From positions 63,838-127,837 of the forward strand of contig PLHW01000044.1 of the NCBI GenBank assembly GCA_003139095.1: a stretch of DNA of 64,000 nt, read 5' to 3'. Within the stretch, counting starts at the first letter, position 1. The number at the start of each line of letters is the position of its first letter. The notes under the pieces were generated by a model that was given only the letters and a program-made list of their open reading frames with translations, had not been told where the DNA came from and ran no database searches. Source of the stretch: Acidobacteriaceae bacterium (GTDB lineage: Bacteria; Acidobacteriota; Terriglobia; Terriglobales; Acidobacteriaceae). The position numbers were made by a program, and so were the translations under genes. This document shows positions 18,287 to 26,944 of this stretch, in pieces.

Positions 18287-20080
18287 ATGATGCGAGAAAC
18301 CTACGCTGATCGCCACCACCATCCGCCTCTGCTGGAGAGCGCTGAAATCATAGTGGCCCTGCTGCTTATGTCGGCGGGCTGGCTTGGCTGGTACGTTGCG
18401 AGCGATCGGTACCATCTCACAAGCCGCCAATTGGCCGAGTTTTTCACCTACCTTATTATTGGGGTCTCCGCTTTCACTGTAGCCCTCGTTCTTTCGGTTA
18501 CGCGGCGATCGAGGCGGGAAAGAGAATGGCCCCACCCCGCATTGGCCATCTCTCATCAACGTGACGCGAAGATTATCAAAGAAGCCTGGAAGCGAAATGC
18601 GGTCGTTCTAGGCTACGACATTCATGGCCAGCCCTGGTCTTGGCCAGACCAAGTGCGCGTCATGCAAGCCATTGTTCTGGGTATGACCGGCACCGGCAAG
18701 ACAACGCTTTTACGAAGCATCATCTCGCAGGATCTTGCAAGGGTTGTCGGCCCTCGTGAAGATCCTCACCGCATACCCATGGTCATCTTTGACGGTAAAG
18801 GGGACCTTGAGTTCTTCCAGGACCTGCTGCCACATGTGCACCGTGCCGGTCGACTGCATCAACTCAGGCTCCTGAATCCCGCGCGGCCGGACCTGTCGGT
18901 TCGCTACAACCCGTTTCAGTGCTCTGACGACGAGTACATGCCCGTTGTCAGCATGATCTTTGGCTCATTCAATCTCCGGAAGGAGTTCTTCGCCAAACAC
19001 CAACTCAACTACTTGGCCGACATCGTTCGCGTCCTCTTCTATACGGGGTTGAAGTTCAACTTCTACGATGTCCTTGTCATGGCGATGGACGAACGAGTCA
19101 TGAAAGAGCAGGTTGAGAGAGCGCGCAAACGAATTGCATCGGACTCGTCGCTTTCCACACAGCGCCGGCTGAACTTCGAAATGTCGATCAAGAACCTCTA
19201 CACTTCGCTCGGAGATCGGGAACGTGTGCAGAAGATCCAGGGGTTGCTCAATGAATGCATGACCTTCCTCGACGATCAGCTCAGTGTGCTGACCGGACCC
19301 TATGAGCAGCTACTGTCGCTTGACGACGTGATTGACCAGGAACTCATTCTGGTCGTCTCCCTGAACATCAACAAGAACCCTGAGCCTATGCGTTCACTGG
19401 GAAAGATGCTCCTGCAAAACCTGCAGCTGGTCATTGGCAAGAGGTACGAAAGCGAAGAGCATAGGCTGCGCGCAAATCGGCCAATGCTCAGTGTCGTGCT
19501 GGACGAGTTCGCGCCATTCGGCTATCGCAACTTTGCGCAGATCTTGCAGACCGCCCGCGGAACGAACACCGCGTTCCTTTTTTCGATGCAGGCCTTGCCA
19601 CAGCTCATGCAAGTCGACAAAGGATTCAAGGAGGATGTCTCATCCGCACCCAATACGACAATGATCCTGCGGACCCGGGACGAAGAGACCACGCGCTATT
19701 TTCTTCGCGCCTCGGCGGAGCACCGCGTCGCTCGGCGCAGCGTGGCCATGCATCGCTCCAGCCTCTTTGGTTTCGAGACATACACTCAAACCGAAGGTGC
19801 GGTCGAGCACGAGGACAAGGAGACTCGCGCGCTCGATGAGCACATCAAGAATCTTCCCAAAGCACAAATGGAGATTCTCATGACAGACGACGCCCGCGGA
19901 ACTCTGCACGGGTTGCTGCATGTGCGCGCCCCGGAAGACGTCAGGATTCCCCGTTTCAAACCGCAGATCTATCCAACGTTGAGGCAGTCTCGTGAGGAAT
20001 CCTGCGGAGCCAATCTTAGATTCAAGACACCGGAACTCGTGCCCGTTGGCCGGCGTCGCCGCTCTGGAGGGTGGTTGTGA
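18287..20080 (+). CDS. VirD4/TraG-type coupling ATPase
   Basis: A 597-residue type IV coupling protein, which docks the relaxase-DNA complex to the channel and pumps DNA. Two N-terminal membrane helices (about 21-40 and 51-70) are followed by a P-loop domain: Walker A GMTGTGKTT with Lys138, and Walker B VVLDEFAPFG with Asp406-Glu407. The following RNFAQILQTARG and FLFSMQALPQL are the sensor and RecA-fold parts of the TraG/TraD family. Two adjacent ATGs (18287, 18290) could start it. It is the second motor of the system beside VirB4. Confidence 0.9.
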   Translation: MMRETYADRHHHPPLLESAEIIVALLLMSAGWLGWYVASDRYHLTSRQLAEFFTYLIIGVSAFTVALVLSVTRRSRREREWPHPALAISHQRDAKIIKEAWKRNAVVLGYDIHGQPWSWPDQVRVMQAIVLGMTGTGKTTLLRSIISQDLARVVGPREDPHRIPMVIFDGKGDLEFFQDLLPHVHRAGRLHQLRLLNPARPDLSVRYNPFQCSDDEYMPVVSMIFGSFNLRKEFFAKHQLNYLADIVRVLFYTGLKFNFYDVLVMAMDERVMKEQVERARKRIASDSSLSTQRRLNFEMSIKNLYTSLGDRERVQKIQGLLNECMTFLDDQLSVLTGPYEQLLSLDDVIDQELILVVSLNINKNPEPMRSLGKMLLQNLQLVIGKRYESEEHRLRANRPMLSVVLDEFAPFGYRNFAQILQTARGTNTAFLFSMQALPQLMQVDKGFKEDVSSAPNTTMILRTRDEETTRYFLRASAEHRVARRSVAMHRSSLFGFETYTQTEGAVEHEDKETRALDEHIKNLPKAQMEILMTDDARGTLHGLLHVRAPEDVRIPRFKPQIYPTLRQSREESCGANLRFKTPELVPVGRRRRSGGWL

Positions 20081-20874
20081 ACTGCAGGATGGCGGCACTT
20101 CGTATTCTCGTACTTGGGTTGGCAATTGGAAGCGCTGCCGGTATCCCTAGCGCGGCACGGTCTCAAATGCGGCCATCACAATCTCAACAAGCTGCCGCTC
20201 CGTCTCCTCGCGCTCCATATCAACATCAGGAGACTTGGTACGAGTTCGTCCTGCGGCGGTTCAATCCAAATGACGTTGACTACGGTCGCTGGATCGAACG
20301 CGAGCGACGTGCGTTTATCGATGCGCGAATCAGGAACCCCTACTTCATGTACAGCCTATGCACGAGCCTTGGCTTGCTGCTTGCGGCAGTGGTGTACATG
20401 AAACTGTGGATCGATCATCGGCGGACGATTTGGATCACGGCCGAGATCATGGCGGACATTTACAACCAGGATGCCTATTCGCGCCGGATCGCTCAGGAGG
20501 CAATCGAAAAGTACAACACCCACATTGAACGCTGCAACCGCGCGATTGAGGCCGCGGAGCATGGCGAAGCCGTCTCCACTACGGGCTCTGAGATCGAGCA
20601 GTTAAGAGGAGAGTTGGCTTGCGTAGCGAGCGAGCGGGACACCGTGACAAGAGAAAAAGACCTCGCACGAGAGGAGTTGCGGAAGAAGTCGGAGATCATG
20701 GCCGCGTTGTCCATTCGACTGGAGGCTCTGACGAACAAGTCCGGTGCGTCAGGCGCCGCGAAGCAATCTTCTGACTTGCAGGGCGCGGATCCCCAGTTGG
20801 TGACCCATATTAACAATCTGCAAGAGCAGTTGTACGCCGAGCGTCACACCAACCGAAAACTGAAGGGCGCGTAG
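20077..20874 (+). CDS. Exported or membrane protein with coiled coil
   Basis: A 265-residue protein. It has an N-terminal signal-like segment (ALRILVLGLAIGSAAG), a central membrane helix (about residues 88-110, YSLCTSLGLLLAAVVYMKL), and a long C-terminal coiled coil rich in Glu, Lys and Arg. The GTG at 20077 overlaps the stop of the coupling-protein gene (GTGA) with GGAGG upstream. It may be a structural or scaffolding accessory of the coupling protein. No family is recognised. Confidence 0.65.
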   Translation: MNCRMAALRILVLGLAIGSAAGIPSAARSQMRPSQSQQAAAPSPRAPYQHQETWYEFVLRRFNPNDVDYGRWIERERRAFIDARIRNPYFMYSLCTSLGLLLAAVVYMKLWIDHRRTIWITAEIMADIYNQDAYSRRIAQEAIEKYNTHIERCNRAIEAAEHGEAVSTTGSEIEQLRGELACVASERDTVTREKDLAREELRKKSEIMAALSIRLEALTNKSGASGAAKQSSDLQGADPQLVTHINNLQEQLYAERHTNRKLKGA

Positions 20875-20878
20875 AAGT

Positions 20879-21415
20879 ATGCTGGTGGCGCTCACAGGTT
20901 TCGGCAGAGTGTGGCGGCACAGGTTCGGAAAGGACCCGGACGATGCTCGCCGGTTTGCCCGGGCGGTCTATTACAACACCACGGGCGTCGTTGTCAGGGG
21001 CAACGTGCGACAGAGGCCTCAGATTTGCGGCTATGCGCGATTCGATGCGGTCGGCGGGTTCAATCCAAATTTTCCCAGTCGCATGATCAATCGTGTATTC
21101 GAATGCGCGGAGCCGTCCGTGTGGATGGGATGCAACAAACTGCTTTTCAAGCGCATGGTGACGGTCGGTGAACGTCCCGACTGCTTTCTTGTGGTCGTAC
21201 GGCCTGAACTGACAGGTACTCTGGCCGTGGGAACGACGGGGTGGAGATCGCCCGACACGTGGCTTCTCTCATTCAGCCAGTGTGTTCAACAGCAGGAGGC
21301 CATGTTGCTGATGCCCGCGCACAGCTGGATTAGAAGTCAGTTCGGTCGATTCGTGCTCGAACCTTCAGAGCGGCAACCATGGATGGCGCGACTTGTGCTT
21401 AGTTGTACTGAGTGA
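20879..21415 (+). CDS. Hypothetical protein next to the candidate relaxase gene
   Basis: A 178-residue soluble protein with several tryptophans and cysteines and a mixed alpha/beta look (VVVRGNVRQRPQICGYARFD, then PDCFLVVVRPELTGTL). It begins 4 bases after the coiled-coil gene and ends 12 bases before the Replic_Relax-type gene. I do not recognise the family; it may be a relaxosome accessory from context. Confidence 0.6.
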   Translation: MLVALTGFGRVWRHRFGKDPDDARRFARAVYYNTTGVVVRGNVRQRPQICGYARFDAVGGFNPNFPSRMINRVFECAEPSVWMGCNKLLFKRMVTVGERPDCFLVVVRPELTGTLAVGTTGWRSPDTWLLSFSQCVQQQEAMLLMPAHSWIRSQFGRFVLEPSERQPWMARLVLSCTE

Positions 21416-21427
21416 TGGGGTCAGACC

Positions 21428-22243
21428 ATGCGGTATTGGAAGGGGTCAATCGCGTTAAGCACCACGCACGACTATCCACTTCTGCGCCAGGTGCTGCATT
21501 CGGGTTTCATCACACACAGCCAGATGTTCCAGTTCATGAGACTGGATCACTACGCATCGTCGCGCAACGCTTTCAACAACCGTGTGCGCCGGTTGGTCAA
21601 GCATGGCCTGCTCATCCGGCACGAACTGCCGTTCATCAACCGGGAAGCTGTCTACTCAGTTTCGAAGGCGTCAGCATCAGAAATGGCCGGCAAAGGGGAA
21701 TGCGGCGCACGGCCAATCGACCATCTCAAGTCCAGCGACGGACAAGGCCACCTTCACCACTCTCTCGACTTGAACGAAATTCATTTGGCATTGAAGCACA
21801 CCGGTGCGCTGGTTTACTGGACACCCGAAACGGAGATCCGCTCCCGAAACGACCTGACGACTGCCGGGTATTGGAAGTATTACGACGCGGTCGTGGTGGT
21901 CCGTCTTGCCGGACAAGATTGCAAGTTCGCGCTGGAGTACGAGCGCACACCCAAAGCAGCACGCCAATACTTGAGCGTCAGGCAGCGGATTGAGCAGGAG
22001 ACTTCGATCGCGCACTTTCTGTACCTGATGCCGAACTACGATCTCCTGTGGTTCGTTGCTGACAAGCTGTCGGAGTGTAGGCGTGCGGTTCACTTTGGTC
22101 TGCTCAAGGATTTTCTTCAGCTAACGTTGGCGCTGCCAGTGAGAAGGAACGGGTCCCCCGTCTCAGTGACGCTTACTTCTGTCTTGACCCACGGGCAGGC
22201 AGTACAAAAGACAGGTTCTCTCTGGGAGGACATTGCCGTGTGA
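21428..22243 (+). CDS. Replic_Relax-type protein, candidate relaxase
   Basis: A 271-residue protein. The N-terminal 75 residues form a winged-helix DNA-binding pattern (LRQVLHSGFITHSQMFQFM then RNAFNNRVRRLVKHGLLIRH), as in the replication-relaxation family. The C-terminal part carries an acidic core with YDAVVVVRL and ALEYERTPK, which resembles a PD-(D/E)xK nuclease arrangement. MOBC-type relaxases such as MobC of CloDF13 are proposed to use this fold. No other relaxase was seen in the window, so this protein could nick the transfer origin. The assignment is by pattern and context. Confidence 0.65.
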   Translation: MRYWKGSIALSTTHDYPLLRQVLHSGFITHSQMFQFMRLDHYASSRNAFNNRVRRLVKHGLLIRHELPFINREAVYSVSKASASEMAGKGECGARPIDHLKSSDGQGHLHHSLDLNEIHLALKHTGALVYWTPETEIRSRNDLTTAGYWKYYDAVVVVRLAGQDCKFALEYERTPKAARQYLSVRQRIEQETSIAHFLYLMPNYDLLWFVADKLSECRRAVHFGLLKDFLQLTLALPVRRNGSPVSVTLTSVLTHGQAVQKTGSLWEDIAV

Positions 22244-22427
22244 TTGCGGTGTCATTGGGGTGTGTTTGGGATGTGCGGCTACCCCGCAACCACTCATAGA
22301 ATCAGCAGCTTGCACGTTGACTATATGCCTTCGTCGAGTGGTTCGGCAGGAGCGTTGACCATCCGCCAGATTTTTCCGCATCCACGAGCCGGCCGCCCGC
22401 ATCACTTTTAGGAACGAGTCCTCCTTT

Positions 22428-23024
22428 ATGTGCTGCGACCACTGCAACTGCGCGATCGCCCCTGGAACTGAGAGAATAGTCTGGGATGGCGTGAAGCGCT
22501 GGGTGCGAGTGTGCACTCTGTGTGTTCCATTCGTCGCCTCTATCGTGTTTGGGCAGACCTCGCCGGTACAAGCGCCTCCGCCGATCATTCAAACAGCCAG
22601 GCGTGTGGTTGTGGACTCAGGTTCTTCGAGCACTCTGAGCGGGCGGTACTGGCAGCAACAGTTGAACGGCTTCTTTGTGGCCGGCCAAGATTCGGACGAC
22701 AATCCGGTGGCCTCGCTCACGGTGCCGCATGACGGCTCGACTCCGACACTTCCCGCCGAGGAACAACCTAACCCAGACAACCAGCCGCACCCGCCACACC
22801 AGGGTTCGACCTTCCTCGGCATCAGCGGCTCGGGAGCGATGGCCAACACTAACTCTGCGATGACGGTGACCACGTGGGAACCGCCAGACCCCGGCTTCTC
22901 TTCGCTAGCCCGACTCTTCGAGCGTCAGTCGTCCGCCAGGGGAGAGATGCTGAAGGTTGGTTCGGTCGCGCCGCAGCACCGTCCGTTCCTACCGCGTGCG
23001 CGCCGGAACTGCCCACGGTCTTGA
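22428..23024 (+). CDS. Hypothetical protein with paired CxxC motifs
   Basis: A 198-residue frame with CDHC and CTLC at the N-terminus (a possible small zinc-binding knuckle), a short hydrophobic stretch, and a long region rich in Pro, Ser, Gly and Gln. There is no clear ribosome site before the ATG at 22428, and composition is biased, so the gene may be spurious or decayed. Between 22244 and 22427 nothing is recognised; this region, just downstream of the candidate relaxase, would be a place to look for a transfer origin. Confidence 0.35.
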   Translation: MCCDHCNCAIAPGTERIVWDGVKRWVRVCTLCVPFVASIVFGQTSPVQAPPPIIQTARRVVVDSGSSSTLSGRYWQQQLNGFFVAGQDSDDNPVASLTVPHDGSTPTLPAEEQPNPDNQPHPPHQGSTFLGISGSGAMANTNSAMTVTTWEPPDPGFSSLARLFERQSSARGEMLKVGSVAPQHRPFLPRARRNCPRS

Positions 23025-23056
23025 CTTCGATAATTTGTTCGCCTCATACTGAGTAC

Positions 23057-23317
23057 ATGATCACGGCTACAGAACGCGGCCTCAACTGTGAGGCTGTCAT
23101 GTGGACTCACGAAGGTTCGCGCCTCTCACACGACGAACAACACGCATTCCGGTACGAAGTGCGGGAATACGGAAACGTGATTGGCTTCATCACCGCCGAT
23201 CGCGCTCGTCAACACCCTAGTGGTGCGAGGTGGAAGCGCTCCGTCCAGCGTGACGGCAGGATCGAGGAGCTAGACGGCGACTTCCAGACGGTCGAGGAAG
23301 CGCTCGCCGCGTTCTAG
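23057..23317 (+). CDS. Small hypothetical protein
   Basis: An 86-residue soluble protein with a plausible mixed alpha/beta sequence (FRYEVREYGNVIGFITADRA then a KRSVQRDGRIEELDGDF strand-turn-strand) ending in an EEALAAF helix. The ATG at 23057 has no strong ribosome site. It lies alone between the preceding weak gene and the convergent HEPN gene. Function unknown. Confidence 0.5.
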   Translation: MITATERGLNCEAVMWTHEGSRLSHDEQHAFRYEVREYGNVIGFITADRARQHPSGARWKRSVQRDGRIEELDGDFQTVEEALAAF

Positions 23318-23344
23318 TCTCGGAACCTACCAAAACAGTCCTGG

Positions 23345-24160
23345 CTACTTGCTCCCCTTGGGCTTTGAGGACCTCGTCCCTGGCCTCAGCTCTTTTCTCT
23401 TTTCGGCAGCGGCCGCCAACGCCTCAACTGCCTTTTGAAACTCGTCCTTGCTGTGCCTCTGTATGAAGTTCTCAGTCGTGATACTGAGTGTGAACATCAT
23501 CGTGGCTGCGAGCCAACCTGCGACTTCTCCCTTCGTGATCTCCTGCAAACCGTCACCGGTCTTGGCCTTGTCAGCGCGGTGAACGATGTGGTGGCGCCTC
23601 TTCATCATCGCTTCCAGGAGTGCGAGGACCTCTCCATCTATCGCGAGACGCGGAATCGGGCTGGATGAGCTATCGACCTCTTCACGGCTTGGCAGCTTCA
23701 CGTCGACACTTGCTAGGAATGACTTGATCGCGGGGACGTTGTTGAAGGTATAGCGCTCCATGTAGGCGGCCACCGACTCCCTGATTACGTCGTCGATCCT
23801 CTTACCGCGGTGTCTGGCGAGCTTCCCGAGTTGAAATTTCTCAGCCCGTCCGGAGGTGCCCACCAGGGGCACGTCGTTCAGCGTCTCCTCGTTGGCGATT
23901 GGTAGTAGCCACAATGCTACGCTGCGGAGGAAGTCCTCAAGGTAGGCGTGGTTCAGAACGACGACAGCTCGGAGAATCTCTTCCGAGGTTTCTTTGTCGG
24001 TCTCCCCGGCAGCCCCAACGAGTTTCAAACCTCGCTGCAAGCCCTCGCTGATCTGCTTCACGTAGGGCTGGAAGTGTACTTTGGAAGCCCACGTGAGATA
24101 GCTCTCCATGAGTTTCTTAACCCACTCGGCGCCCTGCTCCGGCGTCATCTCATTCGTCAT
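23345..24160 (-). CDS. HEPN-like protein, possible RNase toxin or abortive-infection factor
   Basis: A 271-residue soluble, mostly helical protein on the strand opposite to its neighbours. The helical region near residue 206-220 contains MMKRRHHIVHRADKA, whose R-H-H-I-V-H run fits the RxxxxH active-site motif of HEPN RNases. HEPN proteins occur in toxin-antitoxin and anti-phage systems, where they cleave RNA. I took the ATG at 24160; a farther start at 24238 adds 26 residues of low quality. The lysine-rich C-terminus (ELRPGTRSSKPKGSK) suggests nucleic-acid contact. The partner, if any, is not obvious. Confidence 0.65.
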   Translation of the reverse strand: MTNEMTPEQGAEWVKKLMESYLTWASKVHFQPYVKQISEGLQRGLKLVGAAGETDKETSEEILRAVVVLNHAYLEDFLRSVALWLLPIANEETLNDVPLVGTSGRAEKFQLGKLARHRGKRIDDVIRESVAAYMERYTFNNVPAIKSFLASVDVKLPSREEVDSSSSPIPRLAIDGEVLALLEAMMKRRHHIVHRADKAKTGDGLQEITKGEVAGWLAATMMFTLSITTENFIQRHSKDEFQKAVEALAAAAEKRKELRPGTRSSKPKGSK

Positions 24161-24349
24161 GTAGCAATTGTAAGTCCGGGGTTGTATCGCAGTAGCTTCA
24201 TTGGAGTGACGCGACCGTTGGGGACACGTAGGACGCACCCCTCTTCACTTCCAGAAAAGTGATTACTCACAGTCGAACCATACGCGGCTCTCGGCCGCGC
24301 CTTGGTCTAAGCAATGGGGCGGAAAGCGCCCCAGAAAGGAAGCACAGTT

Positions 24350-24757
24350 ATGTTCGGTCACATGAAAGCGGAACCAATTCTCAGAGTGAGGCCTGCCTGC
24401 GCGGTCGAAGAGGCGGTTGTTGCTCTGACCAAAGCAACCGACGAGACCCAAGCTGTTCGGTGGATAGAGTTTCCAGCAGCAGTTCTGGTTCTTGTCATCG
24501 TTACCGGAGACCCACAGTCCGGTGCATTTTACGTCTTGGATCGCAAGAGCGGGACTTGGCTCTGGGTTGACTTCGAGGACCAGCAGTACGGCGGTTACAG
24601 CATCAGGGACTTTGAGATCCTCGTGCGCGATTACGACTTCCTCAGACTGGTCGAACGCCCCGGTTTGCTGAAGGGCGGCTTCGCATGGCTGTTGCGGCCT
24701 GGAGAGCCAGCCGAAACGGTCGGCGCGACCAAGTGCAGTAGTAAGGGCACTTGTTGA
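24350..24757 (+). CDS. Hypothetical protein
   Basis: A 135-residue soluble protein with an alpha/beta pattern (AVLVLVIVTGDPQSGAFYVLD then LWVDFEDQQYGGYSIRDFE) and no membrane helix. ATG 24350 is preceded by AAAGGA at a good distance. A larger frame on the opposite strand covers the same bases but has no ribosome site. It lies just before the primase promoter. Function unknown. Confidence 0.6.
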   Translation: MFGHMKAEPILRVRPACAVEEAVVALTKATDETQAVRWIEFPAAVLVLVIVTGDPQSGAFYVLDRKSGTWLWVDFEDQQYGGYSIRDFEILVRDYDFLRLVERPGLLKGGFAWLLRPGEPAETVGATKCSSKGTC

Positions 24758-24763
24758 GGCTGT

Positions 24764-24792
24764 TTGACAGAAATCGAGTCCTGGCATATCTA
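24764..24792 (+). promoter_or_regulatory. Sigma-70-type promoter for the primase gene
   Basis: TTGACA at 24764-24769, a 17-base spacer and TATCTA at 24787-24792 form a near-consensus promoter. The start of transcription would be near 24799. That makes upstream in-frame ATGs (such as 24751) unusable and supports a start at 24835 or 24841. The sequence GTTTGACAGAAAT at 24762-24774 is identical to the one at the pilin-like promoter (4695-4707). Confidence 0.6.
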
Positions 24793-24834
24793 GCACACAG
24801 CACGCGGGGGGCTGGAGACGCCGAAAAGGAGGAA

Positions 24835-25815
24835 ATGGCCGTGGAGCGACGAGTGAGAGCAACTCCAGCGCTGATAAAGGAATACGTCTCGCTGTTTGTA
24901 AATCGCCGGGCCTACACAGTCCAGTCCACCCGGCCCGATCCGGAGAGCGGCCGTCATTATTACTACCGCCCGAAGCAACGCGGTTCCGGTGCGCCACTTC
25001 ATCTGACCGAAAAGACAGTCTGGGACCACTTGGAAGGCAAGATCACGATTGGTCTGTACGCTATCAACCCGTCTAGCCAACGGTGCAAGTGGGTCGCCAT
25101 CGATGCCGACTACAAGACCGCGATGGAGGACCTCGTGAAACTGCAGTACTACCTCACGCAGGACAAGGTGGACTCTGCCCTAGAAATGAGCAGACGAGGT
25201 GGGCATCTTTGGATCTTCCTGTCTACACCGCTGCTGGCTCGGAAGTGCCGGATCTACATTTACAACCTGGCCCGGAGGCTGGGGGTACCCGTGAAAGGGT
25301 CGGGTTTGGCTGACGGAATCGAGGTGTTCCCGAAACACGACGTGCTTGCAAAGGGGGCATTCGGCAACGCTATCCGAGGCCCGTTGGGAATCCACCGCGG
25401 CGCGAACCGACGCTTCTGGTTCTATGGCGCCGACTACACGTTGGAATCCCAGATGAAGTTCCTGAAGCGACTACGCGGAGTCACGGAAGAGGAGTTGGAC
25501 CGGTTCACCGCTGGCAAGGAGTTCCCTGCAGACGTCGCGAAGTCGCACGGTGAAGTAAAGCCAATTGGAGAACTGCGAACCGGAGGAAGTCGGAAGGCGT
25601 TTTGCATTCTCGACCATCTAGGTAAGACAAGAATAGTGGGGAAGAACCATGTGGCTCGGTGTCCATCCTGTGCGCAGGTTGGACACGATCGCAGTGGCGA
25701 CAACCTGGCGATCCTAGTCTCAGATCCGCGTTTCTATCAGTGCTGGGCGGGCTGCACGAAAGAAATGATTCGTGTGGCCCTTGGGCACCCGATTCGTGTC
25801 CAGCAACGAGCATAA
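24835..25815 (+). CDS. Archaeo-eukaryotic-type primase (TOTE-like) with DnaG-like zinc finger
   Basis: A 326-residue protein. The AEP catalytic core is visible: WVAIDADY with two acidic residues (motif I), SRRGGHLWIFL (motif II, Ser...His), and GIEVFPKHDVL followed by FGNAIRGPLG, the pattern of TOTE-type primases. The C-terminus carries a CPSC and a CWAGC pair about 28 residues apart, like the CHC2-type zinc finger of DnaG primases. AAGGAGGA at 24826-24833 lies one base before ATG 24835 but seven before GTG 24841, so translation may start at GTG. The protein probably primes complementary-strand synthesis on the element's DNA. No helicase is fused to it. Confidence 0.8.
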   Translation: MAVERRVRATPALIKEYVSLFVNRRAYTVQSTRPDPESGRHYYYRPKQRGSGAPLHLTEKTVWDHLEGKITIGLYAINPSSQRCKWVAIDADYKTAMEDLVKLQYYLTQDKVDSALEMSRRGGHLWIFLSTPLLARKCRIYIYNLARRLGVPVKGSGLADGIEVFPKHDVLAKGAFGNAIRGPLGIHRGANRRFWFYGADYTLESQMKFLKRLRGVTEEELDRFTAGKEFPADVAKSHGEVKPIGELRTGGSRKAFCILDHLGKTRIVGKNHVARCPSCAQVGHDRSGDNLAILVSDPRFYQCWAGCTKEMIRVALGHPIRVQQRA

Positions 25816-25845
25816 CCAAAGATAAGGATAAAGGGGGTGACCTTC

Positions 25846-26523
25846 ATGAGCAGGCAAAAGTTCACGGGCATTGCAGGGTTGCCGCTGTCGCGGCGCGCAG
25901 TGAGGGTGCTGAAGGACCGAGGGATCTTTGCGCACTCTCTGGTGAGCATCGAGCATCAGCAGTTGGGACAGCGGTACGTTGTGCGTGGCTTGGAGTCAGG
26001 CGGCTCCGCAGGCGATGTGGGCCGGTATGTAAGTTTTGCTGGCGACGACGGCCAACCGTTGGAGTATCTGCACCCAGTGGAGGCGATCGGGGTCAATGGC
26101 CTGCACGCAGTCGTCATCTCTACGGCAGTCATGCGCGCGGACATGCTTCGGAAGGGACGGACGTACGAACTGTTGATCACACGGCACTGGCTAACTTCAG
26201 TGACGGATGGCCAGAGGCCGCAGCTCGGAACCGAGATTCTTTTCCGAGGCGTTCATGGGCGTTTGGAGGTGGACCTAAGCGGGAAAGATAAGGCCCAGGC
26301 CGGCAAAATGGTGCCCACATTCTATTCGCTGGCCGGCGAGGCGATCGCGATTCCCGGGAAGTTCTTGCCGCTGGTTCGTGCCACGACAAAAGGTGCGAAT
26401 TGCATTGGCTGTACCCACGCACACTATTTGCGCAAGCCCCGTCCCGTTGGTGAGCCTCGGCTCAACGATTCGGCCAACCAAAATGCTGTTTACAGTGAGA
26501 CGACCGGGACGTTAGCTGGCTAG
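25846..26523 (+). CDS. Hypothetical protein in the primase operon
   Basis: A 225-residue soluble protein of beta-rich character (GLHAVVISTAVMRADMLRKG and a LGTEILFRGVHGRLEVDLSG hairpin) with a CIGCTHAHYL stretch near the C-terminus that could bind metal. ATG 25846 has GGGGGTG upstream; a GTG at 25837 is less likely. It follows the primase by 30 bases and is probably co-transcribed. No family is recognised. Confidence 0.6.
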   Translation: MSRQKFTGIAGLPLSRRAVRVLKDRGIFAHSLVSIEHQQLGQRYVVRGLESGGSAGDVGRYVSFAGDDGQPLEYLHPVEAIGVNGLHAVVISTAVMRADMLRKGRTYELLITRHWLTSVTDGQRPQLGTEILFRGVHGRLEVDLSGKDKAQAGKMVPTFYSLAGEAIAIPGKFLPLVRATTKGANCIGCTHAHYLRKPRPVGEPRLNDSANQNAVYSETTGTLAG

Positions 26524-26581
26524 GAGAGCAAGGGGAAGCGGCTGAAGTAATCCCAAGTCCCGGCCGCATCGGAGGATCATC

Positions 26582-26944
26582 GTGCTCACGAAGATCAAAC
26601 GAGGCTCGTTGGTCGTTTGCCTGTTTCTGTTCCTTTTCGTTGTGATTGGGGGTGGTCTTCACCTCAACCCTGGCGGAGCGCTCCTTGCGGCTGCGACCGG
26701 CACGCCGTTGGTAATCCACGTCTTCAATCGACGGTGGGGAGGAAGTGGAGTCGAACACGATCCGCCCCTTCATCAAGGAGTCCTGGTTCTGTGCGCAGCG
26801 TTGCCGAGGCGCATGCCGGCCATCCTCGTGCCTCCGAGACTGAAACCTTCGTCCGACAGTGAACCATTCAGATGGATGTCCAGCGGGAAGAGGCAAAGAC
26901 GGCTGAAGGTCTCCGGTTGCGAGTCGGAGCGTGGATCTCTCTGA
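26582..26944 (+). CDS. Small membrane-anchored protein, coupled to the next gene
   Basis: A 120-residue protein with an N-terminal membrane helix (about residues 9-27, SLVVCLFLFLFVVIGGGL), then a basic tail. GTG 26582 has GGAGG six bases upstream. Its stop TGA overlaps the next ATG as TGATG (26942-26946), a classical translational coupling. Function unknown. Confidence 0.55.
   Translation: MLTKIKRGSLVVCLFLFLFVVIGGGLHLNPGGALLAAATGTPLVIHVFNRRWGGSGVEHDPPLHQGVLVLCAALPRRMPAILVPPRLKPSSDSEPFRWMSSGKRQRRLKVSGCESERGSL

Noticed and set aside
22244-22427. A transfer origin
   Set aside because: The position is plausible but no nick-site motif or clear inverted repeat could be identified.
24263-24997. 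A 244-residue frame on the minus strand
   Set aside because: It covers the 24350 gene and the primase promoter, has no ribosome site, and its composition looks like an antisense shadow.
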